Notes: generated by a model from the sequence alone, not told the origin. DNA of 64,000 nucleotides from RGIG9041 sp045593905 (GCA_045593905.1 JAZNXL010000024.1:1-64000), one strand, 5' to 3'; shown: positions 26,223 to 35,372, numbered from the stretch's first letter. Numbers and translations: made by a program.

Positions 26223-27560
26223 TATCCTTTTATAAACTACAAAGCACATAGTTGTTTGCACCGCAAAGGTTGCAATCCACGAAATCGGGTATGACATCGC
26301 AAGCGAAATTATATTGTGGTATTTTGGAATTTGGAATACTGTAAATATCCACATGAGCCTGAATCCGCAAACACCCATAATCGAAACAAGCATTGGTATA
26401 ACCGAGCTTCCCATACCTCTTAGTATACCTGTTGAAATTTCCATAAACCCGCATAAAAAATAGGTTGATGCTATAACATAAAACTGTAGCATACCCTGTT
26501 TTATTGCCTCGGGCGAATCGGTAATGTAAATTGATAAAAGCGGCTCACCAAACAATATAATAAGTCCGCCTATTGTTATGCCAATAATAAAGGCGCAGGC
26601 AATTGTAACTCCAAACACCTTTTTAATTCGAGGATAGTTTTTAAAACCAAAGCATCTGCCTGCAAAGTTAACTGCAGTTGCTGAAAACGAGTTGAGCGAG
26701 GTATATAAAAAGCCTGTTATGTTACTTGCCGCCGCATATCCCGACATGGTAACCGAACCAAATGAGTTAACCGACGACTGAATTATAACGTTTGATATTG
26801 CAAACAGCGACGACTGAATACCTGCAGGGAGACCTATTTTAATAATTTTTGAAAGGGTGCGCCTGTCGATTTTACTCTTTTTAATTTGATACTTACAACA
26901 GTCGTTACAGCGCATAAGCGTTCTTAAAACCAACACTGCCGAAATAAGCTGTGAGGTCATTGTTGCAATAGCAACACCTGCAACGTCAAGCTTTACCGCT
27001 GTTACAAGAATAACATTTAAAATAACGTTTACAACACCCGCAACGGTTAGCGCAATAAGTGGGCTTTTGGTGTCGCCCTGCGCCCTTAAAATTGCCGCGG
27101 CAAAGTTATAAAGGAGCGTAAACACCATGCCGCAAAAATAAATTCGCAAATAAAGGCTTGATTTATCAATTACGTCTGCGGGGCTGCCCATAAGCCTGAG
27201 TAACGGTTTTGCAGCAAACACGCCAATAACCGTCAACATCAATCCGCAAATTACAGCGGTGGGTATTGCGGTATGAACAATTTTTGACACTTGTTTCTCG
27301 TCGCCTGCACCAAGAGCGTGAGCCGCCGAAACACCAACGCCAACCGAAAGGCCTATAAACAGGTTTACAATAAGCGATGTAAGTGAGCCTGTTGAACCAA
27401 CTGCCGCAAGTGATGTGCTTCCACAAAACCTGCCGACTACTACAAGGTCTGCAGCATTAAACAAAAGCTGTAAAATACCCGACAAAATAATAGGAACGGT
27501 GTAAGAAAAAATGCTTTTAAAAAGTGGTCCGTTCAGCATATCAACCTTAGTGTTGCGCAA
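26208..27560 (-). CDS. MATE-family multidrug/cation antiporter
   Basis: The 450-residue protein has about 12 membrane segments in two related halves, the MATE layout. The N-terminus LNGPLFKSIFSYTVPIILSG, then NAADLVVVGRFCGSTSLAAVG, is the typical first-helix region of Na+/drug antiporters, and the second half repeats it around IGLPAGIQSSLFAISNVIIQ. Substrate cannot be deduced. It is a single gene, divergent from the acyltransferase-like gene. Confidence 0.92.
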   Translation of the reverse strand: MRNTKVDMLNGPLFKSIFSYTVPIILSGILQLLFNAADLVVVGRFCGSTSLAAVGSTGSLTSLIVNLFIGLSVGVGVSAAHALGAGDEKQVSKIVHTAIPTAVICGLMLTVIGVFAAKPLLRLMGSPADVIDKSSLYLRIYFCGMVFTLLYNFAAAILRAQGDTKSPLIALTVAGVVNVILNVILVTAVKLDVAGVAIATMTSQLISAVLVLRTLMRCNDCCKYQIKKSKIDRRTLSKIIKIGLPAGIQSSLFAISNVIIQSSVNSFGSVTMSGYAAASNITGFLYTSLNSFSATAVNFAGRCFGFKNYPRIKKVFGVTIACAFIIGITIGGLIILFGEPLLSIYITDSPEAIKQGMLQFYVIASTYFLCGFMEISTGILRGMGSSVIPMLVSIMGVCGFRLMWIFTVFQIPKYHNIISLAMSYPISWIATFAVQTTMCFVVYKRITKNS

Positions 27561-27678
27561 AACAATCGCCCCCCATTGCCCTCATTATAGCACCCTCGTT
27601 TTATTTTTCAATAGTTTGTTGTAATTTATTTTAAATTATATTAGAATATAGTTAATTCACTTTTTTAAGGAAAGTAAA

Positions 27679-28932
27679 ATGAAAATAAAAACTAAAAAAA
27701 TAGACTTTGAAACTACGCAAACGCTAAAGCGCATAACCCACCAAAAGCCACTAAAGGCACCGATTGTTATGCGCTTTCTTGTTCGTGTTTTGTCAATACC
27801 CGACCTTATGCGAGTCCGCTTTTCGTATACAGGTAAAATACCAAAAGAGGCTGGGCTTGTGCTAATGAACCACTCAAGCTTTTTAGACCTTAAGATTGCA
27901 TCAAAAATATTTTTTCCAAAGGCTTACGGCATTGTTTGCACAACCGACGCGCTTATCGGCAAAAAATGGCTTATGCGCCTTATCGGTTGCATACCCACCC
28001 GCAAGTTTATAAGCGATTATTCGCTTATATCCGATATTAAATATATGTTGTCAAAAAACACCCATGTGCTTATGTACCCTGAGGCAGGGTATAGCTTTGA
28101 CGGTACAAAAACAGTGCTCCCCAGAAAGTTCGGGCTTTTGTTAAAACGCCTTAACGTGCCCGTTTATTACATTGGAACAAGCGGCGTGTTTTTACACGAC
28201 CCGCTTTATAACGGACTGCGTTTGCGTAAGGTTAAAGTAACCGCCAAAGTTAAAACCTTACTTACACCCGAACAAATTAAATCAATGTCGGTTGACGAGA
28301 TTGACAAGGCCGTAAACGACGCGTTTGGCTTTGATGCGTTTTTAGAGCAACAACAAAACAATATTAAAATTACCGAGCCGTTTCGCGCAATAGGTCTTGA
28401 GCGCATTTTGTATAAGTGTCCGCACTGTATGGCAGAGGGCAAAACAAAAGGCGAAGGCATAACCCTTACCTGTAGTGCCTGCGGCAAAAAATGGCTTTTA
28501 ACCGAATACGGCAAAATGCTCTCTACCGAGGGCGTTACCGAGTTTAAGCATATTCCAAATTGGTTTAACTGGCAACGCGCCGAGGTACTAAAAGAAATCG
28601 AGAGCGGCAGCTATAACCTCAAATCAAAAGTAAAAATCGGTATGATTGTAAACTATAAAGCCTTTTATGAGGTGGGCGAGGGCGAACTTACTCACACAAA
28701 TGACGGCTTTGAACTTACAGGCTGTAACGGTAAACTAAACTATACCCAACCGTCAGGCGCAACGCATACGCTAAATGCTGATTGGTTTTGGTACGAAAAG
28801 GGCGATGTTATCAGCATTGGCGATACCGATGCGTTATATTATTGCTTTGTACAAGATGGAATAAGCGTTGCAAAAGCAAGGCTTGCCACCGAAGAACTTT
28901 ATAAAATAGCAAAACAAAAAAGGACTCAATGA
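27679..28932 (+). CDS. PlsC-like acyltransferase with C-terminal zinc ribbon
   Basis: The first 220 residues are a lysophospholipid acyltransferase domain: MNHSSFLDLK supplies the catalytic His and Asp of the H-x4-D motif, and YPEAGYSFDG is the second conserved block. After residue 245 there is a short zinc ribbon (CPHC and, 17 residues later, CSAC), then about 140 residues of unclear fold with many aromatic residues. The fusion of an acyltransferase to a ribbon suggests a specialised, possibly lipid-sensing enzyme rather than the housekeeping PlsC. I cannot name the substrate. Its end runs into a shared terminator. Confidence 0.8.
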   Translation: MKIKTKKIDFETTQTLKRITHQKPLKAPIVMRFLVRVLSIPDLMRVRFSYTGKIPKEAGLVLMNHSSFLDLKIASKIFFPKAYGIVCTTDALIGKKWLMRLIGCIPTRKFISDYSLISDIKYMLSKNTHVLMYPEAGYSFDGTKTVLPRKFGLLLKRLNVPVYYIGTSGVFLHDPLYNGLRLRKVKVTAKVKTLLTPEQIKSMSVDEIDKAVNDAFGFDAFLEQQQNNIKITEPFRAIGLERILYKCPHCMAEGKTKGEGITLTCSACGKKWLLTEYGKMLSTEGVTEFKHIPNWFNWQRAEVLKEIESGSYNLKSKVKIGMIVNYKAFYEVGEGELTHTNDGFELTGCNGKLNYTQPSGATHTLNADWFWYEKGDVISIGDTDALYYCFVQDGISVAKARLATEELYKIAKQKRTQ

Positions 28933-28948
28933 GTCCTTTTTATTTTTT
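28916..28948. terminator. Bidirectional terminator
   Basis: AAAAAAGGACTC, AAT and GAGTCCTTTTTATTTTTT, overlapping the stop of the acyltransferase gene and just beyond the end of the convergent gene. Confidence 0.88.
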
Positions 28949-30823
28949 CACTATAAAAGCCGCGAACTTGTATGCGCCAATATCGTTTAAAACAACCTTG
29001 TCGCCCAAAAGCTTACCGCTTGTATTTATAAATTCTATATTTGAATATTCGCTATCAAGCTCAACAGTGGGGTTAAAAGCATCGTCTTCAAAAAAGTTCC
29101 ATAGCCCTACCGTGAGCGAACTTTCGTCTTGCTTACATAAAATGTACAGCGACGGACAACCGTCAACGTGTGCAGGCAGCTTTTTGCCGCAGAGCCAGGG
29201 CATTATGTTTGCGTATTGACGCGCGCGTTCATAGTGATATAACAGGTTGCTGTTAACACTTTTTGAAACAATGCGTGTGTTTATGTTTAGCACAAAAAAC
29301 CTGTTGCCGTCAGCGTTTTCATAGGTGAACGAAACAGGAATAACACCCTTTAACGTTTGCATATTACTTAAAACAGTTGCGTTTTTGCAAAGCTCTATGT
29401 TAAACACGCCGGAGCCGAGAGATAAAATGTGGTTGTCGTTATGTAAAAATCGTTCTTCGATGCCGTCGGTCAGCATTTCTCCAAAGCTTTCAATACCAAC
29501 GTCAACGCCGCGTTCGGTTAAAATTTTAGCCGCAATAATATCAACTATCGTACCGTTTTTCAAAGCATCAAGCGGAAGTGCGCGTGCGTTTTCGTCAAAC
29601 ACCGCACCGCAAACACCGTCACCCTCGTATACTGTAGGGATAGTGTTGTATGCAAGCGTGCGAGCCGCCGCCGAAAAGAACATATACTCAGGCTTTTCGC
29701 ATTTTACAAGCGAGTCGGTTTGCATATTTAAAAATTTACCCTCGTACTCATAAACACGAACACCGCAGTCGGTTTTGTTTGAAAAAGCGGCCTCAATTTG
29801 TTTATAGACATCTTTATTGCGGATATGGTGCTTTGTATATCCCGTTTCATAGTCGGCGTTTGAGCAGTAGTCGAGTGCATACTTTAAGATTCCGTCTGTT
29901 GCACCCGAAGCTCTTATAGCAGTATCAAAGCCTTCAACAAAGCTTGCAGGACAAAGTGTTCGCGGACGCGGGAATGAATCTCCCTCTGCCATAATCTCGA
30001 TGTTGTCGTCTTTTGTCCACGCACTTTCCATGCGCTCAAGCTCTATCGTATCAGCAAGGCGGTTGCCCCAGCTTTTTCGCGCTGCCCAGTAGGGCGCACC
30101 GCTTAAGCGCAAAAACGGTTTTGTGTCACCTGCAAGGACATATGCAAGCTCGCGGGCAAATACTCCGTCAATATCCCACGACGAAAGACAGGCGCACGCG
30201 CCAAGCCTTATGCTTGTGTTAATTTCATTTACCGCCGAGCGCATATTTTTTGCAAATTGTAAAAATGCATCGCCGTTTGCTTTTATGTACGCATCGCGGT
30301 AAGCGTTTTTACCGCCCTGCAATATTTTTTTATAAAGCTGCTCACGCGTTAAATTATCATTTGTTATTTCATTAATTATTTTAATGTGATTGTCGCAAAG
30401 ACAGGCAGGGGAGTCTCCCAAAAAAGCGTACCTGTAATCGTCGTCGAACATTATAAGGTCAACACCGCATTTTGCAATGTTTTTTATATATTCTTTTGCA
30501 AACTCAACAAAATTTTTGTCGGTAGGACAGACAAACTCTGTTATCTCACTGCCATTGAGACTACGCATATTGCAAAAGCTGTGCTTTTCTTTTATCCAAA
30601 AAGTCCAAATCCAAGCGCCAACCTCAAACCCGTGCGATTTAAAAAACTCGCAGTTGTCTTTAAGCTCTTCAAAAACGGCGGTTGCAGTATCAACGTTTAG
30701 CTCATAACACGAAAGCGCCAAAAAAACACGCTTTGCATCAAGCGCTTTTAAATGCTCAAGCAATTTTTGTCTGCCGGCTCTTTTAATGGTACTGTTTTTT
30801 ATAGGTACAGAAATGCTATACAT
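28940..30823 (-). CDS. Uncharacterised large protein, probable TIM-barrel glycosidase-like enzyme
   Basis: I do not recognise an exact family. The 627-residue cytoplasmic protein has no signal peptide. Residues 15-330 alternate strands and helices like an (alpha/beta)8 barrel, with acidic residues at strand ends: GAWIWTFWI, DLIMFDDDYRY and IMAEGDSFPRP. Residues 370-500 look like a flavodoxin- or glutaminase-like trimerisation domain, as in some GH42-type galactosidases, and a beta domain closes the protein. A sugar- or glycoside-active enzyme is my inference. It is followed on the same strand by a permease start only ten bases away, and a PocR-AraC regulator diverges from that pair. Confidence 0.55.
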   Translation of the reverse strand: MYSISVPIKNSTIKRAGRQKLLEHLKALDAKRVFLALSCYELNVDTATAVFEELKDNCEFFKSHGFEVGAWIWTFWIKEKHSFCNMRSLNGSEITEFVCPTDKNFVEFAKEYIKNIAKCGVDLIMFDDDYRYAFLGDSPACLCDNHIKIINEITNDNLTREQLYKKILQGGKNAYRDAYIKANGDAFLQFAKNMRSAVNEINTSIRLGACACLSSWDIDGVFARELAYVLAGDTKPFLRLSGAPYWAARKSWGNRLADTIELERMESAWTKDDNIEIMAEGDSFPRPRTLCPASFVEGFDTAIRASGATDGILKYALDYCSNADYETGYTKHHIRNKDVYKQIEAAFSNKTDCGVRVYEYEGKFLNMQTDSLVKCEKPEYMFFSAAARTLAYNTIPTVYEGDGVCGAVFDENARALPLDALKNGTIVDIIAAKILTERGVDVGIESFGEMLTDGIEERFLHNDNHILSLGSGVFNIELCKNATVLSNMQTLKGVIPVSFTYENADGNRFFVLNINTRIVSKSVNSNLLYHYERARQYANIMPWLCGKKLPAHVDGCPSLYILCKQDESSLTVGLWNFFEDDAFNPTVELDSEYSNIEFINTSGKLLGDKVVLNDIGAYKFAAFIVKK

Positions 30824-30833
30824 ATAAAACTCC

Positions 30834-31682
30834 TTAAATATTGAGTAAAACTACTGAGCAAACGCCAAGCACAAAGCCAATAAGCTGTGTTTTTGTAAGT
30901 TTTTCTTTGTAAACAAACCTTGAAACAAAGTATGTAATTATTATTCCGCCTGCCGATATGAGCGGGAACATAAGCGATACAGGCATTTTGCCCGAAAGCA
31001 CCATAACAAATAAATTAACAGCACCGTTTGTTAAGCCGCAGCCAATGGCAAAATACCAGCCTGCTTTTGCACATCTTTTAATGTAGCTTTTTTCTTTTAT
31101 AAGCGAAGCGATAAAAAGACCAAAGCAAACCGATGCAAGCGCAATAATCATAAACTCGTTTTTGTATTTGCCGTCAAAGGCGACCTGTTGCATTTTTTGA
31201 ACGGTTGAACACATACCGTTGCCTACAAATGCCAAAAATACGTATATAAGCCATCTGCGTGTAATTTTAATAGACTCGCTCTTTTTGTTTATAAGCACAA
31301 GCGATATAAGTAATAAAGCAATACCGGGTATAAGCCCAATGCTTACAGGGTCGTTTAAAAAAATCAATCCGTAAAAGGTAGGTATCATTAACGAAAACGA
31401 GATTATAAGCGCGGTTAGTGACAAAGCGCCCGTTGAGGTGGCAAGCACGCTAAATACGGTTGACGTACCGTACGAAAGCGCAAACCCGAGCGCATAAGGT
31501 ATAAGCCCCGCTTCCCACTTAAAGCCGCCCGATGTTATTATAAAAAACGTCATAGCCGCAAAGCTCGAAAGAGTACTGAATAAAAACGAACCTTTGCCAT
31601 CGTTTTTTTGTGTATACGGTTTTTTGATTATGTTTTGGAAAGAAACACCCAAAATAATTGATAATAAAAGTATAGCGTTCAT
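30834..31682 (-). CDS. DMT-superfamily (EamA-like) permease
   Basis: The 282-residue protein has about ten membrane helices. Each half resembles the other, as in drug/metabolite transporters, for example the LIPGIALLLISLVLINKK and IGFVLGVCSVVLLNI helix ends. It lies ten bases upstream of the barrel enzyme gene, in one operon, so uptake of that enzyme's substrate is the simple hypothesis. A second permease of the same general plan (41728-42579) also sits next to an oxidoreductase and an AraC regulator, so the module type recurs. Confidence 0.8.
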   Translation of the reverse strand: MNAILLLSIILGVSFQNIIKKPYTQKNDGKGSFLFSTLSSFAAMTFFIITSGGFKWEAGLIPYALGFALSYGTSTVFSVLATSTGALSLTALIISFSLMIPTFYGLIFLNDPVSIGLIPGIALLLISLVLINKKSESIKITRRWLIYVFLAFVGNGMCSTVQKMQQVAFDGKYKNEFMIIALASVCFGLFIASLIKEKSYIKRCAKAGWYFAIGCGLTNGAVNLFVMVLSGKMPVSLMFPLISAGGIIITYFVSRFVYKEKLTKTQLIGFVLGVCSVVLLNI

Positions 31683-31794
31683 TGTTTCACCTCAAATATA
31701 TTTATACATTAATAACACGCTGTTTTCAATATGTTTTTTTCTTAAAATATTGCACTTTCTTCCTAAAATAAGTATAATAATTTTAGGTGATAAA

Positions 31795-32592
31795 ATGAAA
31801 ATAAGGTATAATACACAAAAGCTCGAACAAATCGTAAACACGTTATTTACACTCACAGGAATAAGTATTGCGGTTTTAGACACAGAGTATAACTATATTT
31901 GTAAAAGAACAAAACAAAATGATTTTTGTGTTAATATTCAAGGCGATGAGCAAAGCAAGAAAAAATGCGTTATCTGTGACCAAGAATTATTGCAAAAATG
32001 TAAAAATAGCCGAGCTTTCGAAAGCCATATTTGTCACGCAGGCTTGTTTGATGCGGTAACTCCAATAATTAAAAACGAAAAAATTGTCGGCTACGTTATT
32101 ATGGGCAGAGTACGTGTGGAGGAGCAGGGCAATAGTCAGCTTTGCTTATCTTCTAAACAGCAAACCCTGTATAATGAACTGCCGTTTTATACAAGCGAAC
32201 AAGTACAATGCTTAAAATTGCTTGTTGAAGATATACTTTTTGAAAACGCAATCACGGTCGACTTTGACCCCTTAATTGATAGCGTTGCGGAATATATAAA
32301 AAACAACCTTGCAAGCAATCACAGTATTAGTCAGCTGTGTTCAAGGTTTTGCATTTCGAAAAATTATTTGTATAACGGCTTTGCAAGGTACTTGGGTGTT
32401 ACTGTAAACGACTATATAATAAATTTACGTATTGAAAAGGCTAAGCAGCTGCTTAATCAAAGTGATTTAAAGGTTTATCAGGTGTGTGAACAGGTGGGAA
32501 TTGATAACTATACATATTTTTGTAAAATGTTTAAAAAACGAACAGGCTACACACCAAAACAATTTAAAGACAAACAAAAAAGGGCTCATTGA
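31795..32592 (+). CDS. AraC-family regulator with PocR sensory domain
   Basis: The 265-residue product has an N-terminal PocR domain (about 1-150: LEQIVNTLFTLTGISIAVLD, then CVNIQGDEQSKKKCVICDQE and FESHICHAGLFDAVTPI), followed by a C-terminal AraC double HTH (ISQLCSRFCISKNYLYNGFA, and YFCKMFKKRTGYTPKQFK). PocR domains sense small hydrocarbon derivatives such as propanediol, and their cysteines may bind metal. The start is ATG 31795, with AGGTGA six bases upstream; a long in-frame extension to 31594 has no such site and overlaps the permease gene. It probably activates the divergent permease and barrel-enzyme pair. Confidence 0.9.
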   Translation: MKIRYNTQKLEQIVNTLFTLTGISIAVLDTEYNYICKRTKQNDFCVNIQGDEQSKKKCVICDQELLQKCKNSRAFESHICHAGLFDAVTPIIKNEKIVGYVIMGRVRVEEQGNSQLCLSSKQQTLYNELPFYTSEQVQCLKLLVEDILFENAITVDFDPLIDSVAEYIKNNLASNHSISQLCSRFCISKNYLYNGFARYLGVTVNDYIINLRIEKAKQLLNQSDLKVYQVCEQVGIDNYTYFCKMFKKRTGYTPKQFKDKQKRAH

Positions 32593-32608
32593 GCCCTTTT
32601 TTAATTTT
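32576..32608. terminator. Bidirectional terminator
   Basis: AAAAAAGGGCTC, ATT and GAGCCCTTTTTT, spanning the stop of the AraC gene and lying at the end of spoVT. Confidence 0.9.
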
Positions 32609-33131
32609 CCATTTGTTTGCCAATGAATACAGCCGATGCGGTTACAAGCTTAAGGTCGGCTTCGGTTATAGGCTTGTCAGCGGTTTTAATAAACGCGACC
32701 GCGCCAAGCGCATCGCCCGCGGCGATAATGGGGTAGGCTGCAACCACCACCTGCGCGCTGTCACTTGTCAGAGGCAGGTCAGAGCTTTCGCTCAAATATG
32801 CCTTGCGTGACGAGATAATCTCTTCAATACCCTTGCTTACAGGGCGCTCAAGCACGTCTTTTTTACCGCTGCCAGCAAACGCAATAACCGAGTCGTTGTC
32901 GCACACGGCACAGGCTACGCCTGTAACACCGTAGAGCGATGCGCAAATATCCCCGGCAAACGCCGACAAATCATTAAGCGGCGAATACTTTTTAAATATA
33001 ACCCCGCCCTCGCGGTCAGTAAAAATCTCAAGCGGGTCGCCCTCACGAATTCTCATAGTACGGCGAATTTCTTTCGGGATAACAACCCTACCTAAATCAT
33101 CTATTCTTCTCACAATACCTGTTGCTTTCAT
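32601..33131 (-). CDS. spoVT: Stage V sporulation protein T
   Basis: SpoVT is a transcription regulator of late forespore genes. The 176-residue product has the AbrB-type swapped-hairpin DNA-binding domain at 1-50 (MKATGIVRRIDDLGRVVIPK, then EIRRTMRIREGDPLEIF), followed by a GAF-like domain. The length equals that of Bacillus SpoVT. Its presence is one of the better signs in the window that the organism forms endospores. It has its own AAGGAG site and is a single-gene unit. Confidence 0.95.
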   Translation of the reverse strand: MKATGIVRRIDDLGRVVIPKEIRRTMRIREGDPLEIFTDREGGVIFKKYSPLNDLSAFAGDICASLYGVTGVACAVCDNDSVIAFAGSGKKDVLERPVSKGIEEIISSRKAYLSESSDLPLTSDSAQVVVAAYPIIAAGDALGAVAFIKTADKPITEADLKLVTASAVFIGKQMEN

Positions 33132-33232
33132 ATATAAAAACTCCTTTTCACTATTTAATGGTGTGGAGTTAGTATGTGGAATATTGCCATTATTATACTC
33201 GAAAAGAATATGCGTGTTTTTTTATTTAGGTC

Positions 33233-33291
33233 TTGACAAATGCATTTTTATGGTATATTCTAAGGATAGAACAACTTAGAGTCTAAGTTGT
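33233..33291 (+). promoter_or_regulatory. Promoter and perfect palindrome before the RHH-type gene
   Basis: TTGACA at 33233-33238 and TATTCT at 33256-33261 are 17 bases apart. Just downstream, ACAACTTAGA (33271-33280), G and TCTAAGTTGT (33282-33291) form a perfect 10-bp inverted repeat at the likely transcription start, a classical repressor position. Confidence 0.7.
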
Positions 33292-33315
33292 GATAATTAA
33301 AAAGGAGATATTTAT

Positions 33316-33753
33316 ATGCGAGTACAATTTTATCCATCAAAAGCACTTCAAACTTGTTTGTCTGCTGATGCAGCTTCAATGAACATAAGTCTATCAGCAG
33401 TAGTTGTCAGTATTTTGGAGGAGTATTACAAGATTTCCCCTCAACTCCCTCCGTTTACACAATTGATAACACAAATTTGTGTTGAAGTCGAAAGGTATTT
33501 ATTGTCTATTGAAGATATGCATCATGAGTTCCCTCTATCTGAGGCCTCGGAAACATATAGAAAAATACCTATGACCGCTAACGGAAAACCCAACCCATTA
33601 AGGATGAGAATCGGTAAAGCCTTCAATAAACAAACCACTTCTGGTCGTTTTAGTGGAATTATTGAACAAGTGTTTTTAGATTCAGAAAGAAAAAAGCCAA
33701 AACGAGACGCAAACAGAGCAGCAATATATATCTTATTAAGTAATCCAAAGTAG
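33316..33753 (+). CDS. Hypothetical protein with ribbon-helix-helix-like N-terminus
   Basis: The 145-residue product is not one I can name. Residues 1-40 (MRVQFYPSKALQTCLSADAA, then NISLSAVVVSILEEYY) have the strand-helix-helix pattern of ribbon-helix-helix DNA-binding proteins. Residues 45-145 form a second basic domain with KIPMTANGKPNPLRMRIGKA. A clean AAGGAG site, a promoter and a perfect palindrome precede it, so it is probably real and self-regulated. A broken mini-frame and a differently composed permease gene follow, so it may mark the edge of an acquired segment. Confidence 0.6.
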   Translation: MRVQFYPSKALQTCLSADAASMNISLSAVVVSILEEYYKISPQLPPFTQLITQICVEVERYLLSIEDMHHEFPLSEASETYRKIPMTANGKPNPLRMRIGKAFNKQTTSGRFSGIIEQVFLDSERKKPKRDANRAAIYILLSNPK

Positions 33754-33769
33754 AAAGGATGGAATAATT

Positions 33770-33799
33770 ATGGTTTGGAATGAATTGAAAGAACCATGA
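33770..33799 (+). pseudogene. Nine-codon remnant frame after an RBS
   Basis: AAAGGATGG followed by ATG GTT TGG AAT GAA TTG AAA GAA CCA TGA looks like the first nine codons of a second operon gene that has been cut off. It may equally be a chance or leader peptide. The next 150 bases hold a weak hairpin (AGGGA, GGCT, TTCCCT) and a promoter but no other frame. Confidence 0.3.
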
Positions 33800-33895
33800 T
33801 TTCCCGATTGACAAGGGAGGCTTTCCCTGTGCCTACAATAATTTTACAAATTACGCTGTTAGTATCTGTAAACAGGGAAGATTTATACTTGCGGA

Positions 33896-33924
33896 TTTAC
33901 TTTTGATAATTATTATGGTATAAT
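33896..33924 (+). promoter_or_regulatory. Promoter of the GntP-type permease gene
   Basis: TTTACT (33896-33901) and TATAAT (33919-33924) are 17 bases apart, with TGG before the -10. TTATGGTATAAT is shared with the promoters at 36799 and 38110. Confidence 0.65.
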
Positions 33925-33955
33925 ACATAGAAAAATTTGCTTGGAGGAATTTATT

Positions 33956-35305
33956 ATGACCCCATTGATTTCTTTGATTGGTATTGTCTTAGGTTTGGTT
34001 TTGTTGATTTTTCTTGCCTATAAAGGACATTCTATCATTTGGGTTGCGCCAATCTGCGCTGCTTTGGTTGCGCTTTTGGGCGGAATGAACATACTGCAGA
34101 CATATCTTAACGATTACATAGGCGGTACAGCCGCTTACATCGTGTCATGGTTTCCTGCCTTTTTCCTGGGCGCGGTTTACGGAAAAATCATGGACCTGAC
34201 CGGATCGGCCCGTTCCCTTGCCAATAAGCTGATCTCCCTGATCGGCTCTAAGTATGCGATCCTTGCGGTGGTTTTGCCCTGCCTGCTGATGACTTACGGC
34301 GGAATTTCCCTTTTCGTTGTGGTGTTTGTGGTTTATCCTATGGGTTACGCCATTTACCGCGAAGCAGATCTTCCCCGCACCTTGCTCCCCGGCGCAATTG
34401 CTTTTGGTGCTTTTGGTATCACTATGACTTGTATCCCCGGCACCCCCCAAATTCAGAACATTATTCCCACCTCTTATTACGGCACTACCGCCGCTGCAGC
34501 ACCGATCATGGGCTTGATCGCGGCAGCGCTGATTGCCGTACCCGGATATATCTACTTAGAGTGGCGTGCAAAACAAGCCAGAAATAAGGGCTTGCATTTT
34601 GTGGAGGATCCCAAACATAAGGAAGCTCCTGCTGCTACCCAGGAACAACCCAAGTGGCACTGGCTTTGCGGACTTGTGCCGCTGTTGGTCGTGGTCCTTA
34701 TGCTGAATGTGCTGCCGGGGCTGCTGAAAAAATACGGTATTGCCGACTGGTCCTCCAGTCAAGCGATTGTGGTAGCTCTGCTGGGTGGCATCGCAGTAGC
34801 CTGCCTGATGAATGTACATCAGCTGAAGGTTCTGCTGCCGGCAGTCAACGAGGGTGCCAACGGCTCTCTGCCTGCCATTATGAACACCGCCTGCGCAGTG
34901 GGCTTCGGCTCTGTGGTCAAGCTCGTACCCGGTTTTGTTTTGCTGAAGAATGCTATGCTTAATATGCCCGGCTCCATTCTGTTTTCCGAGGCTGTGGCTG
35001 TCAATGTGCTTGCCGGGGCTACCGGCTCGGCCTCAGGCGGTATGTCTATCGCATTGGAGGCATTAGGCCCCCAGTACTTAGCAAAAGCAGCCGAACTCGG
35101 CCTCAGCCCGGAATACCTGCACCGTATCGCTTCTATTGCCTCCGGCGGCCTGGATACTCTGCCCCATAACGGAGCGGTGCTGACCCTTTTGGCGGTTTCT
35201 AACTGTAAGCATAAAGAATCCTACCTTGATATTTGCGTGACTTCTTGTATTATTCCGGTGTTGGTTTCTCTTGTGCTGTCCTTTGTTTGGGGTTTGTTTA
35301 TTTAA
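33956..35305 (+). CDS. GntP-family gluconate/organic acid permease
   Basis: The 449-residue protein has about 12-13 membrane helices and the pattern of GntP/CitMHS-type carriers: IGIVLGLVLLIFLAYKGHS, ALLGGMNI, YGGISLFVVVFVVYP and the late ASGGLDTLPHNGAVLTLL. Proton-coupled uptake of gluconate or another sugar acid or hydroxy acid is likely; the exact substrate is open. The start is ATG 33956, with GGAGG eight bases before it. Codon use is visibly richer in G/C third positions (many CTG, CCC, GGC) than the chromosomal genes, which suggests horizontal acquisition. Confidence 0.85.
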   Translation: MTPLISLIGIVLGLVLLIFLAYKGHSIIWVAPICAALVALLGGMNILQTYLNDYIGGTAAYIVSWFPAFFLGAVYGKIMDLTGSARSLANKLISLIGSKYAILAVVLPCLLMTYGGISLFVVVFVVYPMGYAIYREADLPRTLLPGAIAFGAFGITMTCIPGTPQIQNIIPTSYYGTTAAAAPIMGLIAAALIAVPGYIYLEWRAKQARNKGLHFVEDPKHKEAPAATQEQPKWHWLCGLVPLLVVVLMLNVLPGLLKKYGIADWSSSQAIVVALLGGIAVACLMNVHQLKVLLPAVNEGANGSLPAIMNTACAVGFGSVVKLVPGFVLLKNAMLNMPGSILFSEAVAVNVLAGATGSASGGMSIALEALGPQYLAKAAELGLSPEYLHRIASIASGGLDTLPHNGAVLTLLAVSNCKHKESYLDICVTSCIIPVLVSLVLSFVWGLFI

Positions 35306-35308
35306 CAA

Positions 35309-35340
35309 CAAAAGCGAGGTGAATTTCACCTCGCTTTTTT
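35309..35340 (+). terminator. Terminator after the GntP gene
   Basis: AAAAGCGAGGTGAA, TT and TTCACCTCGCTTTTTT, a nearly perfect palindrome with a T-run. Confidence 0.92.
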
Positions 35341-35372
35341 CTATGTAAAGGTCAAAATTGCCCAAAAGTCAG

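Noticed and set aside
31594..31794. N-terminal extension of the PocR-AraC gene
   Set aside because: The RBS AGGTGA and the PocR fold both fix the start at 31795; the extension overlaps the divergent permease.
34145..34819. Minus-strand frames inside the GntP gene
   Set aside because: They are shadows of a strong membrane-protein gene whose G/C-rich third positions keep other frames open.
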